Shown: positions 54,021-63,178 of the stretch, piece after piece
Numbering within the stretch: position 1 is the stretch's first letter
Layout: each line of letters opens with the position of its first letter
Assembly (NCBI GenBank): GCA_021604505.1
Contig: BQJC01000002.1
Coordinates: 186,001 to 250,000 of the forward strand
Source: Nitrospinaceae bacterium
Lineage (GTDB): Bacteria > Nitrospinota > Nitrospinia > Nitrospinales > VA-1
Direction: 5' to 3'
DNA length: 64,000 nucleotides
Program-made: the position numbers and the translations under genes
The notes under the pieces: model-generated
What the model was told of the DNA's origin: nothing
The model's input: only the letters and a program-made list of their open reading frames with translations
Database searches by the model: none

Positions 54021-55076
54021 TTAAGGAGACGATCCGGATTCCTTAATCATTTGCTCATTTTCTTCCGCTTTGATCAGAGTTTTGACCGACAACTGGTCGT
54101 GCAGGACAAAATAAAGCCCCGCCGCAATGATGACCCCGAAATTCACCGCCCAGACCACCATGCCGAAACTCACCGCAGTCACCTCCGGCTCTTGCATGAT
54201 GTCGTGAAGCCCGATCAAAATCGCCGCATTGAACGACCCTAAAAAAGCCGGTGTGGGCAGAACCACGATCAAGACACAAACCAACACCGTGACCACCACG
54301 ACCGATTCCAGGGATTTGTTGGCCAGATCATAGGCGAAATAAAACGGATAATAACTCACCACGATCGAGCTCCAAATCAGAACCGTATAAAGCGTGATCC
54401 TGGATAAGGCAGAAACATCCTTGGCAACCATACAACCGAGGCTGAACTCTTCGACCAGGTATTCGACCTTGTCGTGCCACTTTTGGGGAAGATGGCGGGT
54501 GAACCAGTGGATGAACGTCATCAATTTTTTCTTGTGCACGATCATCATGTAAATAAATCCGATGAGCGCCGCCACAAGCACCGCACTCAACTCACCAAAG
54601 CGGACCGCCAGGGTCTGCAGGGAAACTCCGGAAATAGCCGCTTTGGAATCGAAAATTTCGGAGTTGAAAACAAAAACCCAGGCAAAGAGCATCAGGATGG
54701 CGACGATGTCAAACAACCGCTCCACCACAATGGAAGCAAACGCGCCCGAAAAAGGAATGCCGTGTTTTTTGCCGAGAAGGTAAGCGCGAATGAATTCGCC
54801 CGCCCGGGCAGGAAGGATGTTAGCCATGTATCCGACCATCAAAGGCGAAAACAGCCCGGCGACGGGGACCTGTTTCATCGGCGCCATCAACAGGCGCCAG
54901 CGAAGGGCGCGAAATAGAAAACTCAACAGCAGGATGCCAACTGCTGGAACGAGGTAAACATAGTCCACAGTTTTAAAAGAATCAGCCAGTTCCTGAAAGG
55001 AAACATTGCGAAGCGTGTAATAAAGCGCCGCGGCTGTAATAGCCAACCCGATAATCAGATGTCTGAAGGTTTTCAC
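54021..55076 (-). CDS. LPG-synthase-TM/UPF0104 flippase-like membrane protein
   Basis: About 351 residues with about 8 membrane helices. It shows LARAGEF-like NILPARAGEFIRAYLLGKKHG, GAFASIVVERLFDIVAI and the terminal PTPAFLGSFNAAI region, the marks of the AglD/MprF-flippase (DUF2157-free) family. Likely to move lipids or lipid-linked sugars across the membrane. Its start overlaps the ribF stop by 4 bp. Confidence 0.88.
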   Translation of the reverse strand: MKTFRHLIIGLAITAAALYYTLRNVSFQELADSFKTVDYVYLVPAVGILLLSFLFRALRWRLLMAPMKQVPVAGLFSPLMVGYMANILPARAGEFIRAYLLGKKHGIPFSGAFASIVVERLFDIVAILMLFAWVFVFNSEIFDSKAAISGVSLQTLAVRFGELSAVLVAALIGFIYMMIVHKKKLMTFIHWFTRHLPQKWHDKVEYLVEEFSLGCMVAKDVSALSRITLYTVLIWSSIVVSYYPFYFAYDLANKSLESVVVVTVLVCVLIVVLPTPAFLGSFNAAILIGLHDIMQEPEVTAVSFGMVVWAVNFGVIIAAGLYFVLHDQLSVKTLIKAEENEQMIKESGSSP

Positions 55077-56002
55077 AGCTCGTTCTCCAAAATGGCTTTG
55101 GCTGTCTGAATGTCTTTTTTGATTTGTACGACCAGTTCTTCAGCGGACCGAAAAGCCATTTCACTGCGAATGCGGTCGACAAACATCACCTCGACCTCTT
55201 TACCATAGATATTCTGATGGAAGTCAAAAATGTGCACCTCAACACTCAGACGGTCGCGGTTGAACGTCGGGTTGAAGCCGATGTTCACGGCGCCCTGATG
55301 GGTGCGGCCCTCATACATTATTTGAACCGCGTACACTCCCGTTCCGGGAATCTGCACTTTAGCCGTGTCCAGATTGGCGGTTGGGAACCCAATGACCTGA
55401 CCGGTATGGTGTCCGTGCACCACCGGGCCGCGGATGGAATAGTTTCTGCCCAGAAATTCCCGGGCCGCTTTTACGTTGCCCTCTTCGATCAACTCACGCA
55501 CGTGAGAACTGCTCACCAGATGGCCGTTCAACTTAATGGGTTCGACCACATGAATTTTGAAGTCGAACTCTTCTCCCATTTTTTTGAGGTAAGAAATCGT
55601 TCCCTCCCTTCCCCGGCCAAACGCATAGTCGAACCCAACGACAATTTCCTGAACCCCAATGAGGTCCACGAGGATGTCCTTGGCAAAATCCCTGGGCCGC
55701 TGGTCGGCAAACTGGCGGTTAAAATCAGCGCAAATGACCTGGTCGATTCCGCACCCTTCAATCAATTCCATCTTTTGCCTGAAGGTCGTCAGCAAAGGCG
55801 GCACCCGCTCAGGAGCAATGATTTTCAAGGGATGCGGTTCAAAGGTAAAGACAATGGAGGTCCCCTCCCGTTCCCGGGCAAGTTCAGCAGTCTGGCGAAA
55901 AATGATCTGGTGTCCCATATGAACGCCGTCAAAATTGCCAATCGCCACTACCGGGTAAGGAATAGGTTTGACGATATTTTTCGTTCCCCGAACTATCTTC
56001 AT
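55073..56002 (-). CDS. ribF: Bifunctional riboflavin kinase/FAD synthetase
   Basis: About 309 residues, the usual length. The FAD synthetase part has VAIGNFDGVHMGHQII and VGFDYAFGRGREGT; HLVSSSHVRELIEEG leads to the riboflavin kinase part with GFPTANLD and GAVNIGFNPTF. Makes FMN and FAD from riboflavin. It is coupled with the membrane protein downstream and divergent from tatB. Confidence 0.97.
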   Translation of the reverse strand: MKIVRGTKNIVKPIPYPVVAIGNFDGVHMGHQIIFRQTAELAREREGTSIVFTFEPHPLKIIAPERVPPLLTTFRQKMELIEGCGIDQVICADFNRQFADQRPRDFAKDILVDLIGVQEIVVGFDYAFGRGREGTISYLKKMGEEFDFKIHVVEPIKLNGHLVSSSHVRELIEEGNVKAAREFLGRNYSIRGPVVHGHHTGQVIGFPTANLDTAKVQIPGTGVYAVQIMYEGRTHQGAVNIGFNPTFNRDRLSVEVHIFDFHQNIYGKEVEVMFVDRIRSEMAFRSAEELVVQIKKDIQTAKAILENEL

Positions 56003-56174
56003 ATAAATACGGCGGTTTCCTGGTTGGTAAAAAGGCGAAAGGTTAACCGCGAACCCCCTGAAAAGTCAACCCCGACCCTGGTTCCCCGGAATCCCGATCT
56101 TTGTGGAAATTGAAATTATTGTTTGATAGAATTGGAGATATTCTTCCCAACCGTTTAATTCATGGAGCCATCCC

Positions 56175-56483
56175 ATGTTCGACATAGGTTTTTTTGAGTT
56201 GATGATTATCATGGCCATCGCGGTGGTGGTCATCGGCCCGCAAAATCTTCCCAAACTGGCCAAAGCCATCGGCAAAGGATGGGGAGAATTTCAGAACACC
56301 TTCAGCAGTCTCAAACAGGAAGTATTGGACGAGACAGAGGGTTTGAAACAAAGCATCAATATAGACTCCCTCGAACAGGATGTGACAAGCGCCACCAAGG
56401 TGGATGTCGACGTCAACCTCGACCTCAACGAAAAAGATTTCCAGATCAATCCGAACCCGGCCAATTCCTCGGACAAACCCTGA
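56175..56483 (+). CDS. tatB: Twin-arginine translocase subunit, TatB type
   Basis: About 102 residues: MFDIGFFELMIIMAIAVVVI is the membrane helix with the TatB-type Glu at position 8, then IGPQNLPKLAKAIGKG and an amphipathic helix. The tail is acidic with VDVDVNLDLNEKDF repeats. A TatA-type FG hinge is absent. No tatC lies in this window, so the partner is elsewhere. Confidence 0.85.
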   Translation: MFDIGFFELMIIMAIAVVVIGPQNLPKLAKAIGKGWGEFQNTFSSLKQEVLDETEGLKQSINIDSLEQDVTSATKVDVDVNLDLNEKDFQINPNPANSSDKP

Positions 56484-56542
56484 AAGCTCTCTTTCAACGC
56501 CTCTCCAGAGCCGGCAGGCCCCAACCAGGAGGTTTATAATTC

Positions 56543-56590
56543 ATGGACCCCGCCTCTGTCAATCCTATCATGGTCCAACGCAACGCATGA
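56543..56590 (+). CDS. 15-codon leader ORF coupled to the DUF2231 gene
   Basis: ATG 56543 follows AGGAGG (56527-56532) and encodes MDPASVNPIMVQRNA; its TGA overlaps the DUF2231 ATG as ATGA. The DUF2231 gene has no ribosome site of its own, so ribosomes probably reach it through this leader. Its stop frame is exact, which supports a real arrangement. Confidence 0.55.
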   Translation: MDPASVNPIMVQRNA

Positions 56591-56967
56591 TTAGTTCGGT
56601 CTCCTTTCACCCCTTTATTTCCCACTTTCCTCCATCGCTGTTCGTGGCAGGTGTGGCCCTGCTACTGCTTTCCCGAAAGGGAAATCGACCGATGTTTCGG
56701 GCGGCGGGCTCTTTCAACTTGAGCCTTGGCTTGTTGGCGGCGGTGCTGGCGGACTTTTCAGGGATGCTTTCGGCGGATCTGGGCTTGAAATCAACCGTCG
56801 AAGTTGAGGGCCATCAAGGGTATTCTTTCCTGTTCACCATCCTTTACGGGTTTTGCGTGGGTTACTCCTACACCAGGCCTTATTCTCTCGCCGCTCTCAG
56901 TTTATACGGTTCCGGCCTGTTAGCGATGGTGGCGTCCGTCTACTCAGGATACCTTCTGGTTTTTTAA
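56587..56967 (+). CDS. DUF2231-type four-helix membrane protein (left copy)
   Basis: About 126 residues and four hydrophobic helices. FHPFISHFPPSLFVAGVALL resembles the HP-x(2)-HFP motif whose His residues may hold haem or metal. Homologous to the convergent gene at 56964-57389. Likely a membrane redox or electron-handling protein; this is inference. Confidence 0.8.
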   Translation: MISSVSFHPFISHFPPSLFVAGVALLLLSRKGNRPMFRAAGSFNLSLGLLAAVLADFSGMLSADLGLKSTVEVEGHQGYSFLFTILYGFCVGYSYTRPYSLAALSLYGSGLLAMVASVYSGYLLVF

Positions 56968-57389
56968 TTTGTAAATTCCCGCGTGGACACGCCGAAGCGA
57001 TGCACCAGTTCACCGCCAAAATACCCGGTTGCCAGAACACTCAAAAGCCCCATGCCCAGGAAAAAATAATACACGCCCTGAAACCGGCCTTTTGCAAACC
57101 GGGAAATTAAAAGCGCCAAGAGAAAAAAAATCAGGGTGGAGAACACGCTCAGGATATGGTTGCCTAAAAAGGTTTCAAACTTCTCCGTATCTTTCAGGCT
57201 GAGCATGCCTAAAAACCCCACGCCCATGACCGGAAGCGCGCACCAGAACCCGAGGCGGACATTGAACCTACCCGCGGTCCGCACCACCTCTTCCTTTCCC
57301 ACCTTGCCATAGATTTCAAACAGGGCGCCGCTGACCAGAAGACCGACAGGAAAATGAACGATTAAAGGATGGAGTTTGGCAAAAAACAT
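56964..57389 (-). CDS. DUF2231-type four-helix membrane protein (right copy)
   Basis: About 141 residues with LHPLIVHFPVGLLVSGALFE at the N-terminus and four helices. It shares HP-x-I-x-HFP, then AGRFN-x-x-LG-x-x-x-x-x-x-x-x-x-x-x-GML with the left copy, so the two are paralogues facing each other, with their stops overlapping by 4 bp. Confidence 0.85.
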   Translation of the reverse strand: MFFAKLHPLIVHFPVGLLVSGALFEIYGKVGKEEVVRTAGRFNVRLGFWCALPVMGVGFLGMLSLKDTEKFETFLGNHILSVFSTLIFFLLALLISRFAKGRFQGVYYFFLGMGLLSVLATGYFGGELVHRFGVSTREFTN

Positions 57390-57419
57390 TTCACGGCCTA
57401 AATAAAGAATATTTTTTCT

Positions 57420-58229
57420 TCACGCCGGAAGCTGGTTTCTCCGGCGATTCAACTCCGCCAATAGGATTCCAGTCGCCACCGAAACGTTCAACGATTGCAT
57501 GGCCCCTTTTCCCGGAACTTTAACGAGAAGATTGCAACGTTTTTTGACTTTGGCAGAAAGCCCTTCCTTTTCATTACCCACAACCACCACGCATGGGAAA
57601 GAGATTTCGGCGTCGTAGAGCGAATGACCGGAATCCACATCGGCGCCCAAAACGAAAACATCCCGTTCTCTAAAATCCCGTAGCGTCGAAGCCAGGTCCG
57701 AACTTTGATAAACCGCAACGGTTTCTAACGCGCCTTCAGCCATCCTTGCGGCGGAAGACGTGATCATCGCCTGATCTTCGTCAGATCCCAGGATCATTCC
57801 TGCCGCTCCGAAAAAATCGCAAGATCTTAAAATGGCACCCAGATTATGAGTGTCTCCCACCCGATCGAGAGCCATGACCACGCTGTCCGGCGGCAACGAT
57901 TTGCGGGTCAGTCCATGCACGGATTTTAAGGTCTGGGGGCGGACCACCATCACCGCACCCTCATGATGCGTGCTCGAAGCCACCTTGGCCAAAGCGCCTG
58001 TATCCAGCTCCCTGTAGGGAAGTTTGTGCGTCTGGCACCAGCGTTTCACAGCCGCCAATCCCGCCGACCGGTCCTTGCTGAAAAACACCCGCTTGATGTC
58101 CTCGGGCCGGGTTTTAAAGGCAGCGATACAGGCGTTCCAGCCATAAATCGTGAACTCCCGGTCGCGGGGCCGCTTGGGGCTGGTTTTAGAAGCTGGGGAT
58201 TCTTTTTTTTTCGCGGTTCGCTTTAGCAA
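57420..58229 (-). CDS. rlmB: 23S rRNA 2'-O-methyltransferase, TrmH/SpoU family (RlmB-like)
   Basis: About 269 residues from a TTG at 58229, so the first ~20 basic residues are uncertain. Substrate-binding domain (~25-105, YGWNACIAAFKTRPEDIKRV and SSTHHEGAVMVV), then SPOUT domain with DRVGDTHNLGAILRSCDFFG, VVGNEKEGLSAKVKKRC and MQSLNVSVATGILLAEL. Methylates ribose in 23S rRNA (G2251 in E. coli); target here by family only. Confidence 0.92.
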   Translation of the reverse strand: MLKRTAKKKESPASKTSPKRPRDREFTIYGWNACIAAFKTRPEDIKRVFFSKDRSAGLAAVKRWCQTHKLPYRELDTGALAKVASSTHHEGAVMVVRPQTLKSVHGLTRKSLPPDSVVMALDRVGDTHNLGAILRSCDFFGAAGMILGSDEDQAMITSSAARMAEGALETVAVYQSSDLASTLRDFRERDVFVLGADVDSGHSLYDAEISFPCVVVVGNEKEGLSAKVKKRCNLLVKVPGKGAMQSLNVSVATGILLAELNRRRNQLPA

Positions 58230-58271
58230 TGAAGATTTTCCGGATACGGGGTGATTCTAAAACGCCGCAGC

Positions 58272-58718
58272 CTATCTGGCCAGATTCATCAACTGATCGT
58301 TCATCTCATCCAACCGTTTGAGTAGAAGTTCGATCAACCGATTTTTAATTTTGTTCAACAACAGGGGATTTAACTGATCGATCAGGCCCGCGTCCATTTT
58401 CAAAACAATCGCTTTGCCGTCAGCCACAACACCGGTGGTGCGGGCTTGTTTGCGGACCACCGAATTGACTCCGAACACCGCTCCGGGCTCCAGTTGCGAC
58501 AACACTCCCTTGTTCATTTTTTCCCGGGTAACGCTCACCTTGCCCTGAAGGAGAATGAATAACGAGAGATCGATGTCTCCTTCCTTGACAATGGTATCCC
58601 CGTCCTCGCAACTGATCAAATTACAATCGAGTGAGGCCAGAAACCGTTTTTCCTCATTATTGAAATCCGTGAAAAAGGGAATGTCCTTAAACAATTCCAA
58701 AGCTTTTTCAAATTCCAA
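58272..58718 (-). CDS. Cyclic-nucleotide-binding-domain protein
   Basis: About 148 residues from a TTG after AGGAGAG. One cNMP-binding domain: IVKEGDIDLSLFILLQGKV, then LEPGAVFGVNSVV; the ligand-pocket pattern G-E-x(n)-R-T is reduced to VRKQARTTGVV. A C-terminal helix (NRLIELLLKRLDEMNDQL) may dimerise. No DNA-binding HTH follows, so it is not a CRP-type factor. Confidence 0.88.
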   Translation of the reverse strand: MEFEKALELFKDIPFFTDFNNEEKRFLASLDCNLISCEDGDTIVKEGDIDLSLFILLQGKVSVTREKMNKGVLSQLEPGAVFGVNSVVRKQARTTGVVADGKAIVLKMDAGLIDQLNPLLLNKIKNRLIELLLKRLDEMNDQLMNLAR

Positions 58719-58974
58719 CAGTCTCTCCTTTCAGACAGAAGGTTTCCATCCCTTAAGCAATTTTACCTAATGGAGCCTTAAATGACAAAATAATCTCCCA
58801 GTTTCAATTTAATAGATGGTGACACGAAACCCGCCAGACTACCGCGCAGATGGATCATTATTCTCCATTTTTAAGTTTTTAGCTTCCACTGAAAAACAAA
58901 AAGCCCTTTTATTAGGCATATGAAAATCCTTACCAACTATTCCGCTGGGCGAATATTTTCGCTATACTGATATT

Positions 58975-60501
58975 ATGAAAATTTTAGTGGTCGACGACAG
59001 CTCAACCTTCAGAAAAATAGCCCGCAAGGAGTTAGAGGAACGGGGAGGATATGAAGTTTTGGAAGCCAAGGACGGCCGAGAAGCTCTTGACACGATTCGC
59101 TCCAGGCCTGTTGACATGGTAACTATGGATGTGGAAATGCCGAACCTCAACGGCTATGATACCTGCAAACATCTCCGCTCCGATGAGTTTTCTTCTCTCA
59201 TCCACAGAAAGGATGAGTCCGTACTCCCGGTAATATTTGTCACCGCAAATGATACCCTGAAAGAGCGGGAAAAAGGGTTTCATGCCGGCGCCGCGGATTT
59301 TATTACCAAACCTTTTTTACCGGGAGAACTTCTGGACTCTGTCAACAGAATTCTCCAGCCGGAAAACCGATTCAAAGATCTCCACGCGTTGATCGTTGAT
59401 GATAGCTTCACCACACGTCAAATCGTCAAACAAATAATCCAAAAACAGGGCATAAAAGTTTACGAAGCCAAAAACGGCAAAGAAGCTTTCGATTTTCTGT
59501 CATCCACCTCCAATAAAATCGATCTCATCGTTACGGACTATTTCATGCCAGTTATGGACGGAAAAGAGTTGTGCCAAAAAATCCGGACGGATTTAAACTT
59601 AAAGGAAATTCCCATTCTGTTTCTAACGAGCCTTTCCGAGAAAACCATAGTCCTTGATCTGTTTAAGGCTGGAGCTACCGATTACCTGATCAAACCGTTT
59701 GTCCAGGAAGAGCTGGTCGCACGAATGGAGGTGCATCTGTCGCAAAGTTTGTTGAAAAGAGAACTGACTCGCAAGGTTCTGGAACTCAAAAGGATGAACC
59801 ACATGAAAGACGATTTCCTTGCCATCTGCTCTCATGATCTGCGGACTCCCTTAAACAGTATTTTAGCCTTTTCCCAACTATTAAGAACTCCCGCGTTGAC
59901 GAATGAAAAAAAATCCCAGTATCTGGACACTATCGAGTCATCAGGCGATTTTCTTCTTTCGCTAATCAACGATCTTCTGGATCTTGGGAAGGCTCAAGCT
60001 GAAACGAATGATTTTGAACTAAACCCGCTGGATTTTTTTCTCATCCTCGAAACCAGTTTAAAATCTCTGGAACCCTTGCTGAGCGCGAAAGCCTTGAAAC
60101 TGGAATTAGAAAACAAAATCGCGCCAAAGTTGCAACTCATGGGTAACATCAACGCTCTGACCCGCATCATCAATAATCTTCTATCAAACGCCATCAAATT
60201 CACTCCAAAAGGAGGAACCATCAAGGTTCAAGCGCACCCCCAGGAAAATGAAAAAATTGCTTTGGTGATTACGGATTCCGGAATAGGCATCCCCAAGGAA
60301 AAAATTCCTCACCTTTTTGAAACGTTCTCCAAAACCTCTATTGCCGGGACGGAAGGCGAAAAAGGAACCGGATTGGGACTTGCTATCACCAGCCAATTGG
60401 TCAAAAAACATGGCGGAAGTATTGAAGTGACCAGCGAGAAAGAAAAAGGATCTTCTTTCAAAATAGTACTCCCCACGATTTCAAATCAAGACGACCCTTG
60501 A
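58975..60501 (+). CDS. Histidine kinase with two N-terminal receiver domains
   Basis: About 508 residues. REC1 (~1-125, Asp 52 in VTMDVEMPNLNGYD), REC2 (~130-255, Asp 188 in LIVTDYFMPVMDGK), then a coiled linker, HisKA with His 287 (CSHDLRTPLNSIL) and HATPase ([29 protein letters not shown]). Both receivers look competent, so it is a relay kinase that takes phosphoryl groups from another kinase. No membrane segment. TATACT lies 8 bp before the ATG and no ribosome site is seen, so the message may be leaderless. Confidence 0.94.
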   Translation: MKILVVDDSSTFRKIARKELEERGGYEVLEAKDGREALDTIRSRPVDMVTMDVEMPNLNGYDTCKHLRSDEFSSLIHRKDESVLPVIFVTANDTLKEREKGFHAGAADFITKPFLPGELLDSVNRILQPENRFKDLHALIVDDSFTTRQIVKQIIQKQGIKVYEAKNGKEAFDFLSSTSNKIDLIVTDYFMPVMDGKELCQKIRTDLNLKEIPILFLTSLSEKTIVLDLFKAGATDYLIKPFVQEELVARMEVHLSQSLLKRELTRKVLELKRMNHMKDDFLAICSHDLRTPLNSILAFSQLLRTPALTNEKKSQYLDTIESSGDFLLSLINDLLDLGKAQAETNDFELNPLDFFLILETSLKSLEPLLSAKALKLELENKIAPKLQLMGNINALTRIINNLLSNAIKFTPKGGTIKVQAHPQENEKIALVITDSGIGIPKEKIPHLFETFSKTSIAGTEGEKGTGLGLAITSQLVKKHGGSIEVTSEKEKGSSFKIVLPTISNQDDP

Positions 60502-60505
60502 AAGA

Positions 60506-61582
60506 TCATCCGTGACCGCCCATCATGAACGCTTCCGCTTCTTCGAATCGCGGCGGAGGAAGATGCGCCACATTTTGGAAAAATTCTCCCGCACAATCCA
60601 GCACCTCTTTTACCGTGGTCAAATGAAACATCGACCGCCTGAAAGCGGCGGCGCCAGGGTAACCAAACGCCAGCCAGGCGCAAAATTTTCTAAGCAGAAT
60701 CAAAGTGATCCGCGTGTCGTAACACCGGCGTAATTTTTCAAGATAGCCCGCGAGCAATTCATGGGGTGACAATGACGTGCGGTCATAATCTCCCTGGCAT
60801 TCCAGAAAAATCCACGGGTTGCGAAGCGCCCCGCGGCCGATCATCACCGCATCCACCCCGGCCTCCTCCAGACATTGCCTTGCCTTTGCCGCATCGCGAA
60901 TGTCCCCGTTGCCAATAATAGGAAGCTTGGCTTTGGCTTTCACTTCCCGAATAAGATCCCAGTCGGCCAGCCCCTCATACCCTTGCGTGCGCGTCCTGCC
61001 ATGCACCGCCACCCACTCGCACCCGGCGTTATAAGCGGCTTCCACACATTCGTGAATCGTAAGCTCCTCATCACTCCAACCCGTGCGCATCTTGACCGTC
61101 AACGGCAGTTCGATACCGCGTTTGATCTTGTACAAAAATTCTTCCAGGTAACCGGGGTCGCGCATCAACGCCGCGCCACAGCCTTTTTTGACAACCTTCT
61201 TGACGGGACAACCCATGTTGAGGTCGATAAAATCCGCCTCTCCTTCTTGCACCACACGCGATGCGGTGATGATGTCCTCTACGGACTCTCCAAACAGTTG
61301 AATGCCCACCAACGTTCCCGGATTCGAATGGATACGGATCATCTTTTTGGTTTTTTCCGAGTTAAAAAGCAGACCCTTCGCCGACACCAGTTCGGAAATG
61401 AGAACCCCCGCGCCGTTTTCATCCATGAGTTCACGGAACACGACATCGGTGATCCCCGCCATCGGCGCGAGCCAGAAAGGACTTCTCGCGCGCCCGAGCA
61501 ACCCTGGAAAATTCGGCTGGAAAGGCTGATCCTGCCTTTTTTCGTCAGTCCACATCGGAGATAACGTCACCGGGTCCTCCAT
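60506..61582 (-). CDS. dusB: tRNA-dihydrouridine synthase (DusB type)
   Basis: About 358 residues from ATG 61582, with AGGAAAG just upstream. FMN-dependent reduction of uridines in tRNA D-loops. LAPMAGITDVVFRELM, DLNMGCPVKKVVKKGCGAAL with the catalytic Cys, and VHGRTRTQGYEGLADWDLI are the family marks; GNGDIRDAA lies in the FMN pocket. It overlaps the pseudouridine synthase gene. Confidence 0.95.
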   Translation of the reverse strand: MEDPVTLSPMWTDEKRQDQPFQPNFPGLLGRARSPFWLAPMAGITDVVFRELMDENGAGVLISELVSAKGLLFNSEKTKKMIRIHSNPGTLVGIQLFGESVEDIITASRVVQEGEADFIDLNMGCPVKKVVKKGCGAALMRDPGYLEEFLYKIKRGIELPLTVKMRTGWSDEELTIHECVEAAYNAGCEWVAVHGRTRTQGYEGLADWDLIREVKAKAKLPIIGNGDIRDAAKARQCLEEAGVDAVMIGRGALRNPWIFLECQGDYDRTSLSPHELLAGYLEKLRRCYDTRITLILLRKFCAWLAFGYPGAAAFRRSMFHLTTVKEVLDCAGEFFQNVAHLPPPRFEEAEAFMMGGHG

Positions 61583-62474
61583 CGCTTTCCTGTAGAAACG
61601 CATTAAATTGAGCCGGGCAGGCGGCGGTCACGTCTATCAGATTGTCAAAACATCTGAAACGAAGCTTATAAGCATGCAACGACAACGGCAGATCGGTTTT
61701 CGCTCCGTTACCGTAAAACCGATCTCCCACGATGGGAAGCCCGGAACTTGCCAGGTGCACCCGAATCTGATTCGTCCGCCCCGACCGCGGCACGACTTTT
61801 AATAACGAACGGCCCTTGAAAGATTGGATCAACTCGACCTCTGTCCTGGCCGGTTTGGCATCGGCCACATCCTCTCCCACCCCGCGTCTGGCCCCATGGA
61901 CCCGGCCTATGGGTGCATCGATCGAAAAAATTTTTTGCGGGGGAACGCCTTCAACCAATGCCCGGTATTCTTTAACAATGGACTTGCCTTGAAACTGGTG
62001 CATCAAAAATCCCGCCGCCTGCCTGGTCCGCGCAAAAACGATCACCCCGGTGGTGCCGACATCCAGGCGCTGAACCGGGCGCGGAACTTCATCAGGATAG
62101 ACGTCCTTAAGAAGCTCCGTCATGCTGTTCTTAAAATAGCGGCCGCTCGGATGCACGGGGATCGGGGCGGCCTTATTGAATATTCTAAGATGCTTATCGG
62201 AATAAATAACCCTGAGCTCACGGTTAGCCGGCGGTTCCGTGCGCAACCCTGCCCGGGTAATGATTTTATCCTGTTCACGGACAATCACCCCCGGTATCGC
62301 GGTTTTTCCGTTGAGGGTGATCCTGCCCTCCTCGATTTGCCTGACCCATTCCTGCTCAGTTTGGTAACTGAACCGGGCGACAAAATATTTTTCTATGGGA
62401 ACCCCATCAAACCGGGGAGGAACACAGGATTGGTAAATCTGTTCCGTTGCGGGAAGGATGTGCAATCTTGCCAT
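61545..62474 (-). CDS. RluA-family pseudouridine synthase
   Basis: About 309 residues. An S4-like N-terminal part (EEGRITLNGKTAIPGVIV), then the catalytic PVQRLDVGTTGVIVFARTR with Asp in RLD, KEYRALVEGVP and SGRTNQIRVHLAS. Isomerises uridine in rRNA or tRNA; which of RluC, RluD or TruC it matches is not clear. Overlaps dusB by 38 bp. Confidence 0.93.
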   Translation of the reverse strand: MARLHILPATEQIYQSCVPPRFDGVPIEKYFVARFSYQTEQEWVRQIEEGRITLNGKTAIPGVIVREQDKIITRAGLRTEPPANRELRVIYSDKHLRIFNKAAPIPVHPSGRYFKNSMTELLKDVYPDEVPRPVQRLDVGTTGVIVFARTRQAAGFLMHQFQGKSIVKEYRALVEGVPPQKIFSIDAPIGRVHGARRGVGEDVADAKPARTEVELIQSFKGRSLLKVVPRSGRTNQIRVHLASSGLPIVGDRFYGNGAKTDLPLSLHAYKLRFRCFDNLIDVTAACPAQFNAFLQESDGGPGDVISDVD

Positions 62475-62538
62475 CGAATCAGACAGGGTCAGGGGAGAAG
62501 GACGCGAAAACGCACAATACGCCTGTATAGACTAAAAA

Positions 62539-63102
62539 TTAATTCAGCTGAGGGTTGACAGGCGCGTTGATCAAATACTCGTATTCTTTTCCCAGAGATT
62601 TCACCACCCCCGGCCAGATACGGTCCAGATTATTTTCAAAGACAAAACCTTCATTGGCCTCACAGGTGAGCCAGCTTCGTTGTTCCATCTCACCCGCCAA
62701 CTGTCCCGCTCCCCAACCGGAATACCCAAGAAAAAATCGAATATTTTGTTCCGGATCCGGAATGCGGTCCAGAACATTTTCCAGAAAATTCCAGTCCATT
62801 CCAAGGTGGACCCCGTCACAGATTTGATCCAATTCCGGAATGGGTTCCTGGGACCGGCAAATATAAAACATCTGTGACTGGGACACTGGACCGCCGACAT
62901 AGACCCGGCCTTTGTAGGAGCTCAACAAGTCAATTTCAGAAAATATTTCAGCCGGTTGTAATTCGGCCTCGCGGTTGACCACCAGACCAAAAGATCCATG
63001 CTCGTCGTGATTGCAAAGCAATACCACCGTCCGGGAGAAATTGGGATCGGGCAGTACCGGATTGGCAATCAAAAAAAATCCTTTTCCGTATTGATCATTC
63101 AT
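62539..63102 (-). CDS. YqgE/AlgH-family protein
   Basis: About 187 residues. GKGFFLIANPVLPDPNFSRT, VVLLCNHDEHGSFGLVVNR and FFLGYSGWGAGQLAGEME are the family marks. Function is unknown in most species; AlgH is linked to alginate control in Pseudomonas. It lies in the same direction as the RluA-family gene, 64 bp apart. Confidence 0.94.
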   Translation of the reverse strand: MNDQYGKGFFLIANPVLPDPNFSRTVVLLCNHDEHGSFGLVVNREAELQPAEIFSEIDLLSSYKGRVYVGGPVSQSQMFYICRSQEPIPELDQICDGVHLGMDWNFLENVLDRIPDPEQNIRFFLGYSGWGAGQLAGEMEQRSWLTCEANEGFVFENNLDRIWPGVVKSLGKEYEYLINAPVNPQLN

Positions 63103-63178
63103 GCCGATTCATTGGTAAAGCGGGTTTCACAATCGAGCGTCTCTTTGAAAAAAACACTGCGCCGCTCACACAGTATAC

